From positions 124,001 to 188,000 of IMG/VR virus record IMGVR_UViG_3300043467_001012: a stretch of DNA of 64,000 bases. One strand, written 5' to 3'. This DNA comes from a virus. This document shows, one piece after another, positions 1 through 8,459 of this stretch (position 1 is the stretch's first letter; each line of letters opens with the position of its first letter). The notes beneath the pieces were generated by a model, which was given only the letters and a program-made list of their open reading frames with translations, did no database searches and had not been told where the DNA came from. Position numbers and translations under genes: made by a program.

Positions 1-2288
1 TCAGATCCATCAATGAAATCTTGTGGTTGTCCTAGCAGTCTACCCATATTTAAAGTCTGTTGAAATGTGCCTCCGGAAAATTTACTAGTCACCCAATTGA
101 TTTTGTAAATTCCGCTGAAGGGACTGACCCATTCTCCTTTAGGGAAATTGTAGAGACCACCTTTACCATTAGTTCCAAGATTGGGTTCTACGGGACTTCT
201 CCAAGATAGATACACATATATTTCACTGCTTTCCCAACTCATGGTAGCATCTGCAGTGACCTGTCTGTTTGGACCAGGCTCGGCAAAATAATTGCTGTTA
301 ATCCCGCTGTCAGATATGAAAAAAGGATCTCCTAGAATATCAATATCAACAAGGGTAAGATCCTTGCTGCCATTCAAAAAAGCATTATTAAATGCATCTG
401 CCACCATTTGTTCTGCAGTTTTATCGCCAGATGCCGAACTGGTTTTTATGCTATAATCCGGTTTCACTGACGCACCGCCTGTGACTGCTGATACTCCGCT
501 TACTGCCTCGCCTGTTTGCACCACGGCTTGATTTTTTTGTTCATCTGCTCCTGTCTGTATGTCTTTGTTGGCTATGGCAGCATTTTTGTTCGGCGGTTTA
601 GGCATTTGACCTTGATACCATAATGCATTAAGTGTGATGTCGAATTTTAACAAATCGTTATTTGTACCGGTGTAGATGTAATCGTAACGTTTGGCAATAA
701 TTTTGCTTAACTGGCCCTGGCCGGCCGGAGCAGCTGAAGGATTTTTTATTATGCCTGCATTCACTTTATAAGGCACAACTCTATAGATGTATTTCTTTGC
801 ACGAACATTTCTTTTGGTATCATATCCCAGTAGTTGTATCTGACAATCTAGTCTATACCACTCAACTTGACCGTTTTCATCAATTGCTTCTGGTTTGATA
901 GCATCTTCAGCAAATTTAGAACTTAGAATAATTCGATTAATTACTTCACTAACTTTTGTCGTTTTTTGAGGGAAGGTGAACAATCTTAAATTAGTATCGA
1001 TTGACATTTTCTCTTTAATTACTTTCTTTCCATCTTCATCAAGTACATCACTTTCATATTTGTAAACATAGTTTCCGCCAGATGTAGCATCAAACCCCAT
1101 GGTGTTGGTATCACTGCCGATTCGCCCTGATCCAAAATCTAATTGAACTTCATCTTTAGTATCACTGATCTTTGTTTCTGCGGGTTTGTTGGGATCGGCA
1201 GTGGCTTTTAACACTTCGGTGGCATTTGTAGATTTAATTACACCTATATCATCTGAAGAATCTTTTGGAAATACAATTTGATATATATCTGCTAGATCCT
1301 GCTGGTCAGATTTGACCAAATCTTGTTGTATTCTATTTAGAGCATTGGTTAGGCTTCTTGAACCAGATGCCAATACACTCTTAACTGTTTCTCCTGTTAT
1401 AGAAATGTCGCTGGGTAATATATTGACTAGATCACTGAAACCGCTGAAGTGCAGGGGCATAGCGACCACTGAATATTTGCTGCCACCTTCGTCAACTTTA
1501 AAGTTAATTTCATTTATTCTAATGGTAAAAAATCTAGTTAATTTAGCTGTTGATGCCAGCATGGCTCCGTTGTCCTTCATCCCTTTAAATTCTAACACTA
1601 GAAGGTAAGGAGTTTCTACTAGATAACTAGGATATCCCGCATTTACTGCTGCAACTTTCATGCTTTGTAAAAACATCCCCATTGAATACGGTTCGTACAC
1701 ATCGAATGTAATGTTACAATTATTGGTATTTCCTTCTTTAGCCCCTGGTGCCAAATTGTGTTTCATAGAGAAGTTGTCAATGAAATATTCTGGAGCACCA
1801 TTCACTGTATTGGTTCTTCGTGCATCATAACGGCCTGCTGATGATAGAATTACATTTGATAATCTTGTGGGATTATTTCTGTATAAATCCGGATTGTTAA
1901 ATTCGTTGGGAGTAAGGCAAGACAGCGTCCAGAGAGGAGAATATGAAGCAAACTGTTCCAGTATATTTTGATAAGGCGGTCCTCCTGCTATAGGTTTCAA
2001 AAATGATACAGCAAGCGGTGGAAGTTTTGTAGGATCAGGTTCCCATGATTTTATTTTATCTATGGCAATAGTGGCACCTTGAGAAAATGCATTGGTAACT
2101 TGTCTGGCTGTTCCGGTTACTGTGCTTATGGCATTAGTTACCTGTGAAATAGGATTACCATCTGGCTTGACAAAAGATTCTATTTTATTACCAATGTCTC
2201 TAAAACTAGGTGGGCTTGTTTGAGTATAGGCCGACCCTAGTCTAGCATATTTTTCTGTTGGAGTTTCACCTGAACCAAAAATTGACAT
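1..2288 (-). CDS. baseplate-associated virion structural protein (3' part missing)
   Basis: This reading frame runs open from an ATG at 2288 through the left edge, giving about 762 visible residues without a stop. It begins MSIFGSGETPTEKYARLGSA. Near the middle it has the run NNCNITFDVYEPYSMGMFLQ followed by LLVLEFKGMKDNG, which resembles large structural proteins found beside gp53 and gp48 in T4-like marine phages. It starts one base after the stop of the gp53-like gene, so it is the third gene of a minus-strand baseplate operon. No enzymatic motif is visible. A role in the baseplate or hub is inferred from neighbours and from remembered family resemblance; the exact T4 counterpart is not clear to me. 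Confidence 0.75.
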   Translation of the reverse strand, partial: MSIFGSGETPTEKYARLGSAYTQTSPPSFRDIGNKIESFVKPDGNPISQVTNAISTVTGTARQVTNAFSQGATIAIDKIKSWEPDPTKLPPLAVSFLKPIAGGPPYQNILEQFASYSPLWTLSCLTPNEFNNPDLYRNNPTRLSNVILSSAGRYDARRTNTVNGAPEYFIDNFSMKHNLAPGAKEGNTNNCNITFDVYEPYSMGMFLQSMKVAAVNAGYPSYLVETPYLLVLEFKGMKDNGAMLASTAKLTRFFTIRINEINFKVDEGGSKYSVVAMPLHFSGFSDLVNILPSDISITGETVKSVLASGSRSLTNALNRIQQDLVKSDQQDLADIYQIVFPKDSSDDIGVIKSTNATEVLKATADPNKPAETKISDTKDEVQLDFGSGRIGSDTNTMGFDATSGGNYVYKYESDVLDEDGKKVIKEKMSIDTNLRLFTFPQKTTKVSEVINRIILSSKFAEDAIKPEAIDENGQVEWYRLDCQIQLLGYDTKRNVRAKKYIYRVVPYKVNAGIIKNPSAAPAGQGQLSKIIAKRYDYIYTGTNNDLLKFDITLNALWYQGQMPKPPNKNAAIANKDIQTGADEQKNQAVVQTGEAVSGVSAVTGGASVKPDYSIKTSSASGDKTAEQMVADAFNNAFLNGSKDLTLVDIDILGDPFFISDSGINSNYFAEPGPNRQVTADATMSWESSEIYVYLSWRSPVEPNLGTNGKGGLYNFPKGEWVSPFSGIYKINWVTSKFSGGTFQQTLNMGRLLGQPQDFIDGS

Positions 2289-2289
2289 T

Positions 2290-2589
2290 TTAAATTCCGA
2301 TATATTTTTCTATATTTGATTTTTTTGGGCAGAATATAACGGTTCCCGGAACAAAATCAAAAATTGGATCTTTTATAGTTTCCATATTTCTTTGCGTAAA
2401 CACCCACCATAGTTTGGCATTACCATAAAGATCAAATGCCAATAAGTCAGGACGATGTCGGTATTGTGTTTCTATAATATAACGATAATCATCTGCCTCT
2501 GAAGGCACAGGTCGAATAGTTAATAATTCTAAATAAAAATTATTTTCTTTTGTTGTATAATAGGGTGATGCTCGATTATATGAAGCCAT
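2290..2589 (-). CDS. gp53: gp53-like baseplate wedge protein
   Basis: A 99-residue protein with the segment YRHRPDLLAFDLYGNAKLWW followed by VFTQRNMETIKDPIFDF and a hydrophobic G-T-V-I-F-C-P-K end. This Y-R-x-R-P-D-x-L-A-x-D-x-Y-G-x-x-x-L-W-W pattern is typical of the small gp53/LysM-like baseplate wedge proteins of T4-like phages. Its ATG overlaps the TAA of the upstream gene (TAATG), so translation is probably coupled. The T4 protein is about twice as long, so only the conserved core is present here. It would lie in the wedge joining the hub to the tail fibres. Confidence 0.7.
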   Translation of the reverse strand: MASYNRASPYYTTKENNFYLELLTIRPVPSEADDYRYIIETQYRHRPDLLAFDLYGNAKLWWVFTQRNMETIKDPIFDFVPGTVIFCPKKSNIEKYIGI

Positions 2590-3959
2590 TAGATGTATCC
2601 TTGGCCGCCAACAATTTGACCGTTGGCGTAACTTTTGAGATTGAATTGTCTTAATCTTGTTCTATTATAAATTGGCGCTACTGTTACCGATATAGTGCTC
2701 ATTATAGGCACCCACGTTGGTGCTCCACCTTTAGGAGTATACTTGATATAACTTGTATCATCTTTGAAATCAACTGAAAAACTTTTTACAATTACAGGAA
2801 CATTATTAAAAACTCTTGCACCGTATCCAGTGAGGTTACAGATAATAGGCGGATTGCCTACGTTTTCGCCCGAACCAAAAAACATCTTGGTGGCTGTTTT
2901 TAAAAACGTAGTTCCCTCAATCCAATATTGTGCATCAAGTTCATTTTCTACTGAGAACTCTCCAGAAATTTGTATATCATCAACCTGACTGTTCTTATAG
3001 GCATAGAATGGTTGTATATTATGGATTGGCTCTATCTGAGTATAGTTGGCCTTGGAAGATACTGTGATGTTTGGAAGATAAGGAAAAACAAAACCATTGG
3101 TGTCCACAAGTCTATTGAATGCTGTGCCAAACAATCCAAAATTGCAATTTATTCTCACACGCCAATCATTTACTGCGCCCGGCTTTAACTCGACAAACGA
3201 TCCTTGTTGGGTAAATAATTCAGCACCGCTAGGAAGATTCTTACCTCTGGCCATACTTAAAAGATTGTTTACCATTCCTGCTGCACCTGATACTTTACCG
3301 GCAAGTGCAGCAATACCACCACCTAACCCGCCACTGGCCAATCCTAATTTGTCTAAACTTGCCCCTATCGCAGCACCAACATTACTGATACCACCAGCAA
3401 TACCACCTACTTGGCCAGCAACACCGCCAAGTGCTCCGGCGACTCCCGAAATTGCACTAGTAGCATTTGAGGCTAGTCCTTGTAGAGCACCTCCAATGCC
3501 TGTGGCATTTGACGCAAGGCTCTGTACTGTGCTGTTGATACCGCCTAGAGCACCGGTGACTCCAGCCAGTGCTCCTTTGGCATCATTAGCAAGATTTCCT
3601 GCTGCGGCTGTGAACCCGTTTAGACCTGTACCTATTTCTCCGCTCAAACGGCCAACGGTGGCATCTAAATTTGATTTTAATGAAGCAAAATTTTCGGGAG
3701 CTTTTTTAATCGCTGCTGCGGCATCATTGGCCGCAGCTTCAACTTGTGTTGACACATTTGCAACCAATCTTGCTAAAGGATTACTGTTAGGTCCCGAAGA
3801 AGCTGTTAATGCACCCCCACCAAATGCTGCCGTTAATTTTTCATTAATGCCTCTGTTGTTAGCAACCTGTTCAGCCGTGATACCTTCAGGATCGCCGCTG
3901 GCTCGGTTGATTCGTGCAGCTTCTTGTGCTGGAGTTTCAGGATAAGAGTTACGTGCCAT
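2589..3959 (-). CDS. gp48: gp48-like baseplate tail-tube cap protein
   Basis: About 456 residues starting MARNSYPETPAQEAARINRA. The ATG at 3959 is preferred over an in-frame TTG at 3968 because an AAGGA ribosome site lies about 12 bases upstream of the ATG. Residues 60-250 are low-complexity Ala/Gly/Asn repeats of the form LxxNATGIxGALxGL. The C-terminal 200 residues are a folded domain with FPYLPNITVSSKANYTQIEP and WIEGTTFLKTATKMFFG, resembling tail-tube cap/baseplate proteins (gp48/gp54 type) of T4-like phages. First gene of a tight operon with the gp53-like gene (TAATG overlap). The assignment to gp48 rather than gp54 is an inference. Confidence 0.6.
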   Translation of the reverse strand: MARNSYPETPAQEAARINRASGDPEGITAEQVANNRGINEKLTAAFGGGALTASSGPNSNPLARLVANVSTQVEAAANDAAAAIKKAPENFASLKSNLDATVGRLSGEIGTGLNGFTAAAGNLANDAKGALAGVTGALGGINSTVQSLASNATGIGGALQGLASNATSAISGVAGALGGVAGQVGGIAGGISNVGAAIGASLDKLGLASGGLGGGIAALAGKVSGAAGMVNNLLSMARGKNLPSGAELFTQQGSFVELKPGAVNDWRVRINCNFGLFGTAFNRLVDTNGFVFPYLPNITVSSKANYTQIEPIHNIQPFYAYKNSQVDDIQISGEFSVENELDAQYWIEGTTFLKTATKMFFGSGENVGNPPIICNLTGYGARVFNNVPVIVKSFSVDFKDDTSYIKYTPKGGAPTWVPIMSTISVTVAPIYNRTRLRQFNLKSYANGQIVGGQGYI

Positions 3960-3987
3960 TTTGAGCAAATTTCCTTGTCATATAGAC

Positions 3988-3995
3988 TATTTATT
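3988..3995 (-). promoter_or_regulatory. late promoter candidate AATAAATA for the baseplate operon
   Basis: Read on the minus strand the sequence is AATAAATA, one change from the T4 late promoter TATAAATA. Using the T4 spacing, transcription would start near 3982, giving a 23-base leader that contains the AAGGA site of the gp48-like gene. Confidence 0.5.
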
Positions 3996-4042
3996 ATTGA
4001 CAAAATGTGCTATTATATTAATAACCGGAGAATTCTAAAACA

Positions 4043-4909
4043 ATGACAATAATTACGCAGCCTCCTAAGATCAAGTATCTTACCAACAAGGATCTACTAA
4101 AAGAAATACATCTCAGCAAGAATACCTATTGCACCTACAGCGATCCTGCATACAGTGACTATGATTTAATCATCCCAAATTTGTCTAAAATCAATATTAG
4201 AACAATTGCCGATGCCAAGAGAAATCGTGCCATCAAGATGGGTAAAAAAGCCCACGAACTTGCACAGTCAGGTGGTAAAAAGTTTCCTGCCAAAGATTAC
4301 GAAGTTGACTACAAAAAAATCCTTAAAACTGATGTGGTGTTTAGAGTCATGACCTTTGAACATGTGCCGCTTGCACCAGGAAGAAAAAAGACCTTGAAGA
4401 ATACCGCAGATAGTCATGAGAAGGTGAATTTTCCTCCTTTCCAACACTGGAAGTTTGATGAAAATGACAATCTTATATTGGTGGGTAAAAGTCATTGGAA
4501 AGGTGATTTTGTTACTGGCTCCTTTAACAAAGAGCATGGACAAATGACTAACAATCTAGCCCGCATGTTCTTAAAATTATGTGAGCGGTATGCAACTAGA
4601 GGCAACGTGCGTGGCTACACTTATAATGACGAAATGCGTGGACAGGCTATTCTACAGCTAACTCAGATTGGTCTACAGTTTGACGAATCAAAATCTGACA
4701 ATCCGTTTGCCTACTACACGGCTGCTGTTACAAATTCATTCGTTAGAATTATCAACATTGAAAAACGTAATCAAAATATTCGTGATGATATTTTAGAAAT
4801 CAATGGCATGAATCCATCATGGACAAGACAGAATGCTTCGGGTAAGCCAGGTGGCGGATACGGACCAGTTAGTACTGCACCAGTAGACGGGGGTGGAGAT
4901 TGGGATTGA
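4043..4909 (+). CDS. gp55: gp55-like late-transcription sigma factor with long N-terminal extension
   Basis: A 288-residue protein. Residues about 170-255 (NNLARMFLKLCERYATRGNV, then YNDEMRGQAILQLTQIGLQFDE and NPFAYYTAAVTNSFVRIINIEKRNQ) match the divergent sigma region 2 of T4 gp55. Gp55 directs host RNA polymerase to late promoters of the TATAAATA type, together with gp33 and the sliding clamp. Such sites are abundant in this window. T4 gp55 is 185 residues, and here about 165 basic residues precede the sigma core; their role is unknown. The gene has an upstream CCGGAG ribosome site and is followed by gp47 and gp46, the same neighbourhood as in T4. Confidence 0.85.
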   Translation: MTIITQPPKIKYLTNKDLLKEIHLSKNTYCTYSDPAYSDYDLIIPNLSKINIRTIADAKRNRAIKMGKKAHELAQSGGKKFPAKDYEVDYKKILKTDVVFRVMTFEHVPLAPGRKKTLKNTADSHEKVNFPPFQHWKFDENDNLILVGKSHWKGDFVTGSFNKEHGQMTNNLARMFLKLCERYATRGNVRGYTYNDEMRGQAILQLTQIGLQFDESKSDNPFAYYTAAVTNSFVRIINIEKRNQNIRDDILEINGMNPSWTRQNASGKPGGGYGPVSTAPVDGGGDWD

Positions 4910-4935
4910 CCTAGTGATTGTAAATGTGTTACAAT
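4906..4935 (+). promoter_or_regulatory. sigma-70-like promoter before gp47
   Basis: TTGACC at 4906-4911 and TACAAT at 4930-4935 are separated by 18 bases. This is a good match to a host sigma-70 promoter and lies just before the AAGGAG site of gp47, suggesting early expression of gp47-gp46. The -35 box overlaps the stop codon of gp55. Confidence 0.55.
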
Positions 4936-4950
4936 AACTAAGGAGATTCT

Positions 4951-5961
4951 ATGTCATTATTCAAAAAAGTAGCCTGCTTCACTGATATTCATTTCGGATT
5001 AAAATCAGGAAGTCGTACGCATAACCAAGACTGCGAAGATTTCGTCTCGTGGTTTTGTGATGTTGCCAAACAGGAAAACTGCGAAACTGCAATTTTCCTC
5101 GGCGATTGGCATCACAATAGAAACACCACTGATGTTTCGACTATGAACTATACAGTTTCTAATCTAGAGAAGCTGAGCCAATCATTTGAAAAAGTCTATT
5201 TCATTCTAGGCAATCACGACTTGTTCTATAAAGACAAGCGTGAAATTAATTCTATTGAATTCATGCGTCTGTTTCCTAATATTATTCCTGTTAGAGAACG
5301 ACTTACTCAAGGCGATGTAACTATTATGCCTTGGCTAGTAGGCGACGAGTGGAAAACTATTCCGGACATCAAAAGCCGGTATCTGTTTGGTCACTTGGAA
5401 CTGCCCAGCTTCTACATGAACGCCATGGTACAGATGCCGGATCACGGAACTATTCAATCGGGTCACTTTGCCAATCAAGAATATGTGTTCACTGGGCACT
5501 TTCATAAGCGACAAAACAATAGAAATATACATTATATCGGTAATGCATTTCCTCACAACTATGCCGATGCTGGAGATGACGACCGCGGCATGATGATGTT
5601 AGAGTGGGGTGGCAAGCCTGAGTTTCGTACTTGGACTGCTCAACCTGTTTATCGCACTTTCAAACTGAGTCAAATTATTGATAAACCGGACGAGCTCCTA
5701 AGAGAAAAGATGCATTGCCGTGTTACCATTGACCTCCCTATCAGTTTTGAAGAAGCAAACTTTATCAAAGAAACATTCATGCCGCAATACAAATTGCGTG
5801 AGCTTATGTTGATTCCAGAAAAAGTTGAAGTAGATGCACAATCTACTCCTATTGATATCAACTTCGAATCAGTTGATACCATTGTGATGAATCAAATTAA
5901 TGCCATTGACAGTGATACCTTTGACAAGGCCATGCTGTTGGAGATCTACAATAACCTATGA
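4951..5961 (+). CDS. gp47: recombination endonuclease subunit gp47 (SbcD/Mre11-like)
   Basis: A 336-residue metallophosphoesterase. The family motifs are all visible: TDIHFG (Asp12, His14), GDWHH (51-55), LGNHD (86-90), FGH (146-148) and TGHFH (181-185), which bind the two catalytic metals. Gp47 is the nuclease partner of gp46; the complex resects DNA ends for recombination-dependent replication. It follows a sigma-70-like promoter and an AAGGAG site, and its last codons overlap the ATG of gp46 by four bases, as expected for a co-translated complex. Length is normal for T4 gp47 (339 residues). Confidence 0.95.
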   Translation: MSLFKKVACFTDIHFGLKSGSRTHNQDCEDFVSWFCDVAKQENCETAIFLGDWHHNRNTTDVSTMNYTVSNLEKLSQSFEKVYFILGNHDLFYKDKREINSIEFMRLFPNIIPVRERLTQGDVTIMPWLVGDEWKTIPDIKSRYLFGHLELPSFYMNAMVQMPDHGTIQSGHFANQEYVFTGHFHKRQNNRNIHYIGNAFPHNYADAGDDDRGMMMLEWGGKPEFRTWTAQPVYRTFKLSQIIDKPDELLREKMHCRVTIDLPISFEEANFIKETFMPQYKLRELMLIPEKVEVDAQSTPIDINFESVDTIVMNQINAIDSDTFDKAMLLEIYNNL

Positions 5962-7736
5962 TTAAAATCAAAGACCTAACAGTTAGAAACTTTATGAGCG
6001 TGGGCGCACAGACCCAAGCAATTAACTTTGACAAAGGACAACTGACGCTAGTGCTAGGTGAAAACTTAGATCTAGGCGGTGATGACAGCGGAGCCCGTAA
6101 TGGTACAGGTAAAACCACTATTATCAATGGCCTTAGCTATGCCATATTTGGTACTGCGTTAACTAACATCAAGAAAGATAATCTTGTTAACAAGATCAAC
6201 AACAAAGGTATGCTGTGTACTGTTAGTTTTGAAAAGGACGGCATTGACTATCGTATCGAGCGTGGCCGGAAACCTAACATTTTAAAATTTACTGTTAACG
6301 GTCAAGAACAAGAAAGCCTAGATCAAGATGAGAGTCAAGGCGATTCAAGAGAAACACAAAAAGATATTGAAGATGTATTCGGTATGTCCCATGACATGTT
6401 CAAACATCTTGTGGCTCTTAACACTTACACTGAACCGTTTCTTTCTATGAAGGCTGCGGATCAACGTGCTATCATTGAACAACTGTTGGGTATTACACAA
6501 TTAAGTGAAAAGGCAGAAGCTCTTAAAGAACAGATCAAACAGAGCAAAGATAATATTTCCACAGAAAATATAAAACTTGAAACTATCAAAGCCAGCAATG
6601 AACGTATTCAACAGAGTATCGAATCTCTTGAACGCAAACAACGCCTGTGGGAAGAACAACACGAAACTGCTCTTACTAATTTAACCAAAGCCATTGAAAA
6701 ATTGTTGGATGTTGAGATTGATGATGAAATTGCCAATCAACGTGCTTTGGTAGAGTGGAACAAAAGTAAAAAAGAACGTGATAGCCTAACAGTTCTTGTT
6801 GCCAAACAGACTAGTACACTAGAAAGAGAACAGCGAACACTGGAAAAACTAGAAAGAGAATTAATAACTCTTGCAGATCACAAGTGTCATAGTTGTGGTC
6901 AAGATCTACATGATACCAAACATGATGAAATGATGTCTGCTAAAAGCAAGCAGGTTGAAGAAAGCCAAGGACATTTAAAAACTCACAGTGAAGAACTCAG
7001 TGAACTTAACGAAGCACTTAGTCTAGTTGGTGAATTAGGTCAATGTCCCACAGTGATCTATGACAATCTAGAACAAGCACTCAATCATAAAAATACTCTA
7101 GGCAGTTTAGAGCGTGATTTAGAAATCAAAGTTGCGGAAGATAATCCTTACATTGAACAAATTGAAGAATTACGCAATACTGCGGTACAGGAAGTAGACT
7201 ATGAAGGCTTAAACAAACTAGTGCGTGTTAAAGACCATCAAGAGTTCTTACACAAACTGTTAACTAACAAAGACAGCTTTATCCGTAAGCGTATTATTGA
7301 TCAAAATCTAGCCTATCTAAATCAGCGACTGACGTATTATCTCGATAAAATTGGTTTACCGCATCTGGTAGAATTCCAAAACGATCTAACTGTTATTATT
7401 ACACAATTAGGACAAGATCTAGACTTTGATAATCTATCACGTGGTGAACGCAATAGGCTTATTTTGTCTATGTCGTGGGCATTCCGTGATGTATGGGAAA
7501 ACTTATATCAAGCAATTAATCTGTTATTCATTGACGAACTTGTTGATAGCGGGATGGATGCCAGCGGAGTTGAAAGTAGTATTGCGGTACTCAAGAAGAT
7601 GACCCGTGAACGTAATAAGAATGTATTCTTGATCAGTCATAGAGATGATCTAACCAGCCGTGTTAATCATGTGCTCAAGGTTATTAAAGAAAACGGATTT
7701 ACCAGCTATTCAAATGATGTGGAGATTGTTGCTTGA
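5958..7736 (+). CDS. gp46: recombination endonuclease subunit gp46 (SbcC/Rad50-like ATPase)
   Basis: A 592-residue SMC-type ATPase. The Walker A loop is at residues 45-54 (GARNGTGKTT). Two predicted coiled-coil arms flank a zinc hook CHSCG at 309-313. The ABC signature LSRGE is at about 493-497, Walker B LLFIDE at 522-527, and the H-loop SHR near 560. With gp47 it forms the T4 recombination nuclease that processes double-strand ends and supports late DNA replication. The start overlaps gp47 by four bases (ATGA). Length is close to T4 gp46 (560 residues). Confidence 0.95.
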   Translation: MIKIKDLTVRNFMSVGAQTQAINFDKGQLTLVLGENLDLGGDDSGARNGTGKTTIINGLSYAIFGTALTNIKKDNLVNKINNKGMLCTVSFEKDGIDYRIERGRKPNILKFTVNGQEQESLDQDESQGDSRETQKDIEDVFGMSHDMFKHLVALNTYTEPFLSMKAADQRAIIEQLLGITQLSEKAEALKEQIKQSKDNISTENIKLETIKASNERIQQSIESLERKQRLWEEQHETALTNLTKAIEKLLDVEIDDEIANQRALVEWNKSKKERDSLTVLVAKQTSTLEREQRTLEKLERELITLADHKCHSCGQDLHDTKHDEMMSAKSKQVEESQGHLKTHSEELSELNEALSLVGELGQCPTVIYDNLEQALNHKNTLGSLERDLEIKVAEDNPYIEQIEELRNTAVQEVDYEGLNKLVRVKDHQEFLHKLLTNKDSFIRKRIIDQNLAYLNQRLTYYLDKIGLPHLVEFQNDLTVIITQLGQDLDFDNLSRGERNRLILSMSWAFRDVWENLYQAINLLFIDELVDSGMDASGVESSIAVLKKMTRERNKNVFLISHRDDLTSRVNHVLKVIKENGFTSYSNDVEIVA

Positions 7737-7963
7737 GTTCAGAAAGCCATGACAAGATGATTGCTGCTTTTCAGGAATATTTTAAGTGGCAAGAACGATT
7801 TGAATACAAAGGCTCTGACGAAGCAGGCATTAAGGCACGATATTGGCTATCAGAAATACGTAATGAAGCAAGCGTAAGGCGCATAGAAATACAGGCAAAA
7901 AGAGAAGAACGCAAACAAGCCAGAAAAGGCATGATAGGAAGGCCCAAGAAAATAAGTACCTGA
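7733..7963 (+). CDS. small conserved phage protein, function unknown
   Basis: A 76-residue basic, mostly helical protein (ending RREERKQARKGMIGRP-like) with a TTG start that overlaps the gp46 stop. An ATG eight codons further in (7757) is the alternative start. The central segment FKWQERFEYKGSDEAGIKAR followed by YWLSEIRN looks conserved rather than random. It sits between gp46 and a GIY-YIG-like gene in an overlapping string (TTGA, then TGATG), so it belongs to the gp47-gp46 transcription unit. I do not recognise a function. Confidence 0.65.
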   Translation: MSSESHDKMIAAFQEYFKWQERFEYKGSDEAGIKARYWLSEIRNEASVRRIEIQAKREERKQARKGMIGRPKKIST

Positions 7964-8397
7964 TGACATGGTACTATAAGAAGAAAGAAGTTGTTGAAAT
8001 CTCCGAAGATTACATCGGTTTCGTATATCTTATTACTAATGTCGTCTCTGGGCGCAAGTATATAGGCAAAAAACTAGCCAAGTTTGCAAAGACCACTTAT
8101 AAAACAGTAACTTTGAAGAACGGCAAAAAGAAGAAAAAGAAAATTAGAGGCAAAATTGAAAGCGATTGGAAGGACTATTATGGTTCTAGCGATGCGCTAA
8201 CAGCAGACGTACAGGCCTTAGGCAAAGAAAACTTCACCAGAGAAATATTATTCTACTGCAAAAACAAATCAGAATGCAGCTACATCGAGGCAAGAGAACA
8301 ATTCAAACACAAAGTTCTAGAATCAACTGACTGGTACAACGGTCACATACAGGTTCGAGTTCACGGCTCACATATCCTCAAAAAACCCAAAATTTAA
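7963..8397 (+). CDS. GIY-YIG-type endonuclease-like protein
   Basis: A 144-residue protein. Near the N terminus are GFVYLITN (residues 17-24) and KYIGKK (about 31-36), which correspond to the two strands of the GIY-YIG nuclease core with the first Tyr in the variant form VYLI. A Lys-rich insert follows (KKKKKK near 60-66), then DWKDYYGSS and the helix with IEAREQF, whose Glu is in the position of the catalytic Glu. Proteins of this type in T4-like phages are often free-standing homing endonucleases. The ATG overlaps the previous stop (TGATG). Immediately downstream is a 540-base gene-free region with a structured RNA. Activity is not proven; function as a homing nuclease is inferred. Confidence 0.65.
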   Translation: MTWYYKKKEVVEISEDYIGFVYLITNVVSGRKYIGKKLAKFAKTTYKTVTLKNGKKKKKKIRGKIESDWKDYYGSSDALTADVQALGKENFTREILFYCKNKSECSYIEAREQFKHKVLESTDWYNGHIQVRVHGSHILKKPKI

Positions 8398-8459
8398 CAA
8401 ACACACACCGCCACTAGGCTCAATAAATCTAGGCAACAAACTGCCAAATAAGCCCGCAC

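Noticed and set aside
3097-3945. 282-residue plus-strand open frame
   Set aside because: It is the antisense of the Ala/Gly-repeat part of the gp48-like gene; Pro/Ala-rich composition is the mirror of that repeat.
4003-4030. Sigma-70 promoter before gp55
   Set aside because: TTGACA is present at 3997-4002 but no acceptable -10 box exists at 16-18 bases distance.
8345-8375. tRNA T-loop-like GGTTCGAGTTC
   Set aside because: It lies within the GIY-YIG-like coding sequence and no acceptor or anticodon arm can be drawn around it.
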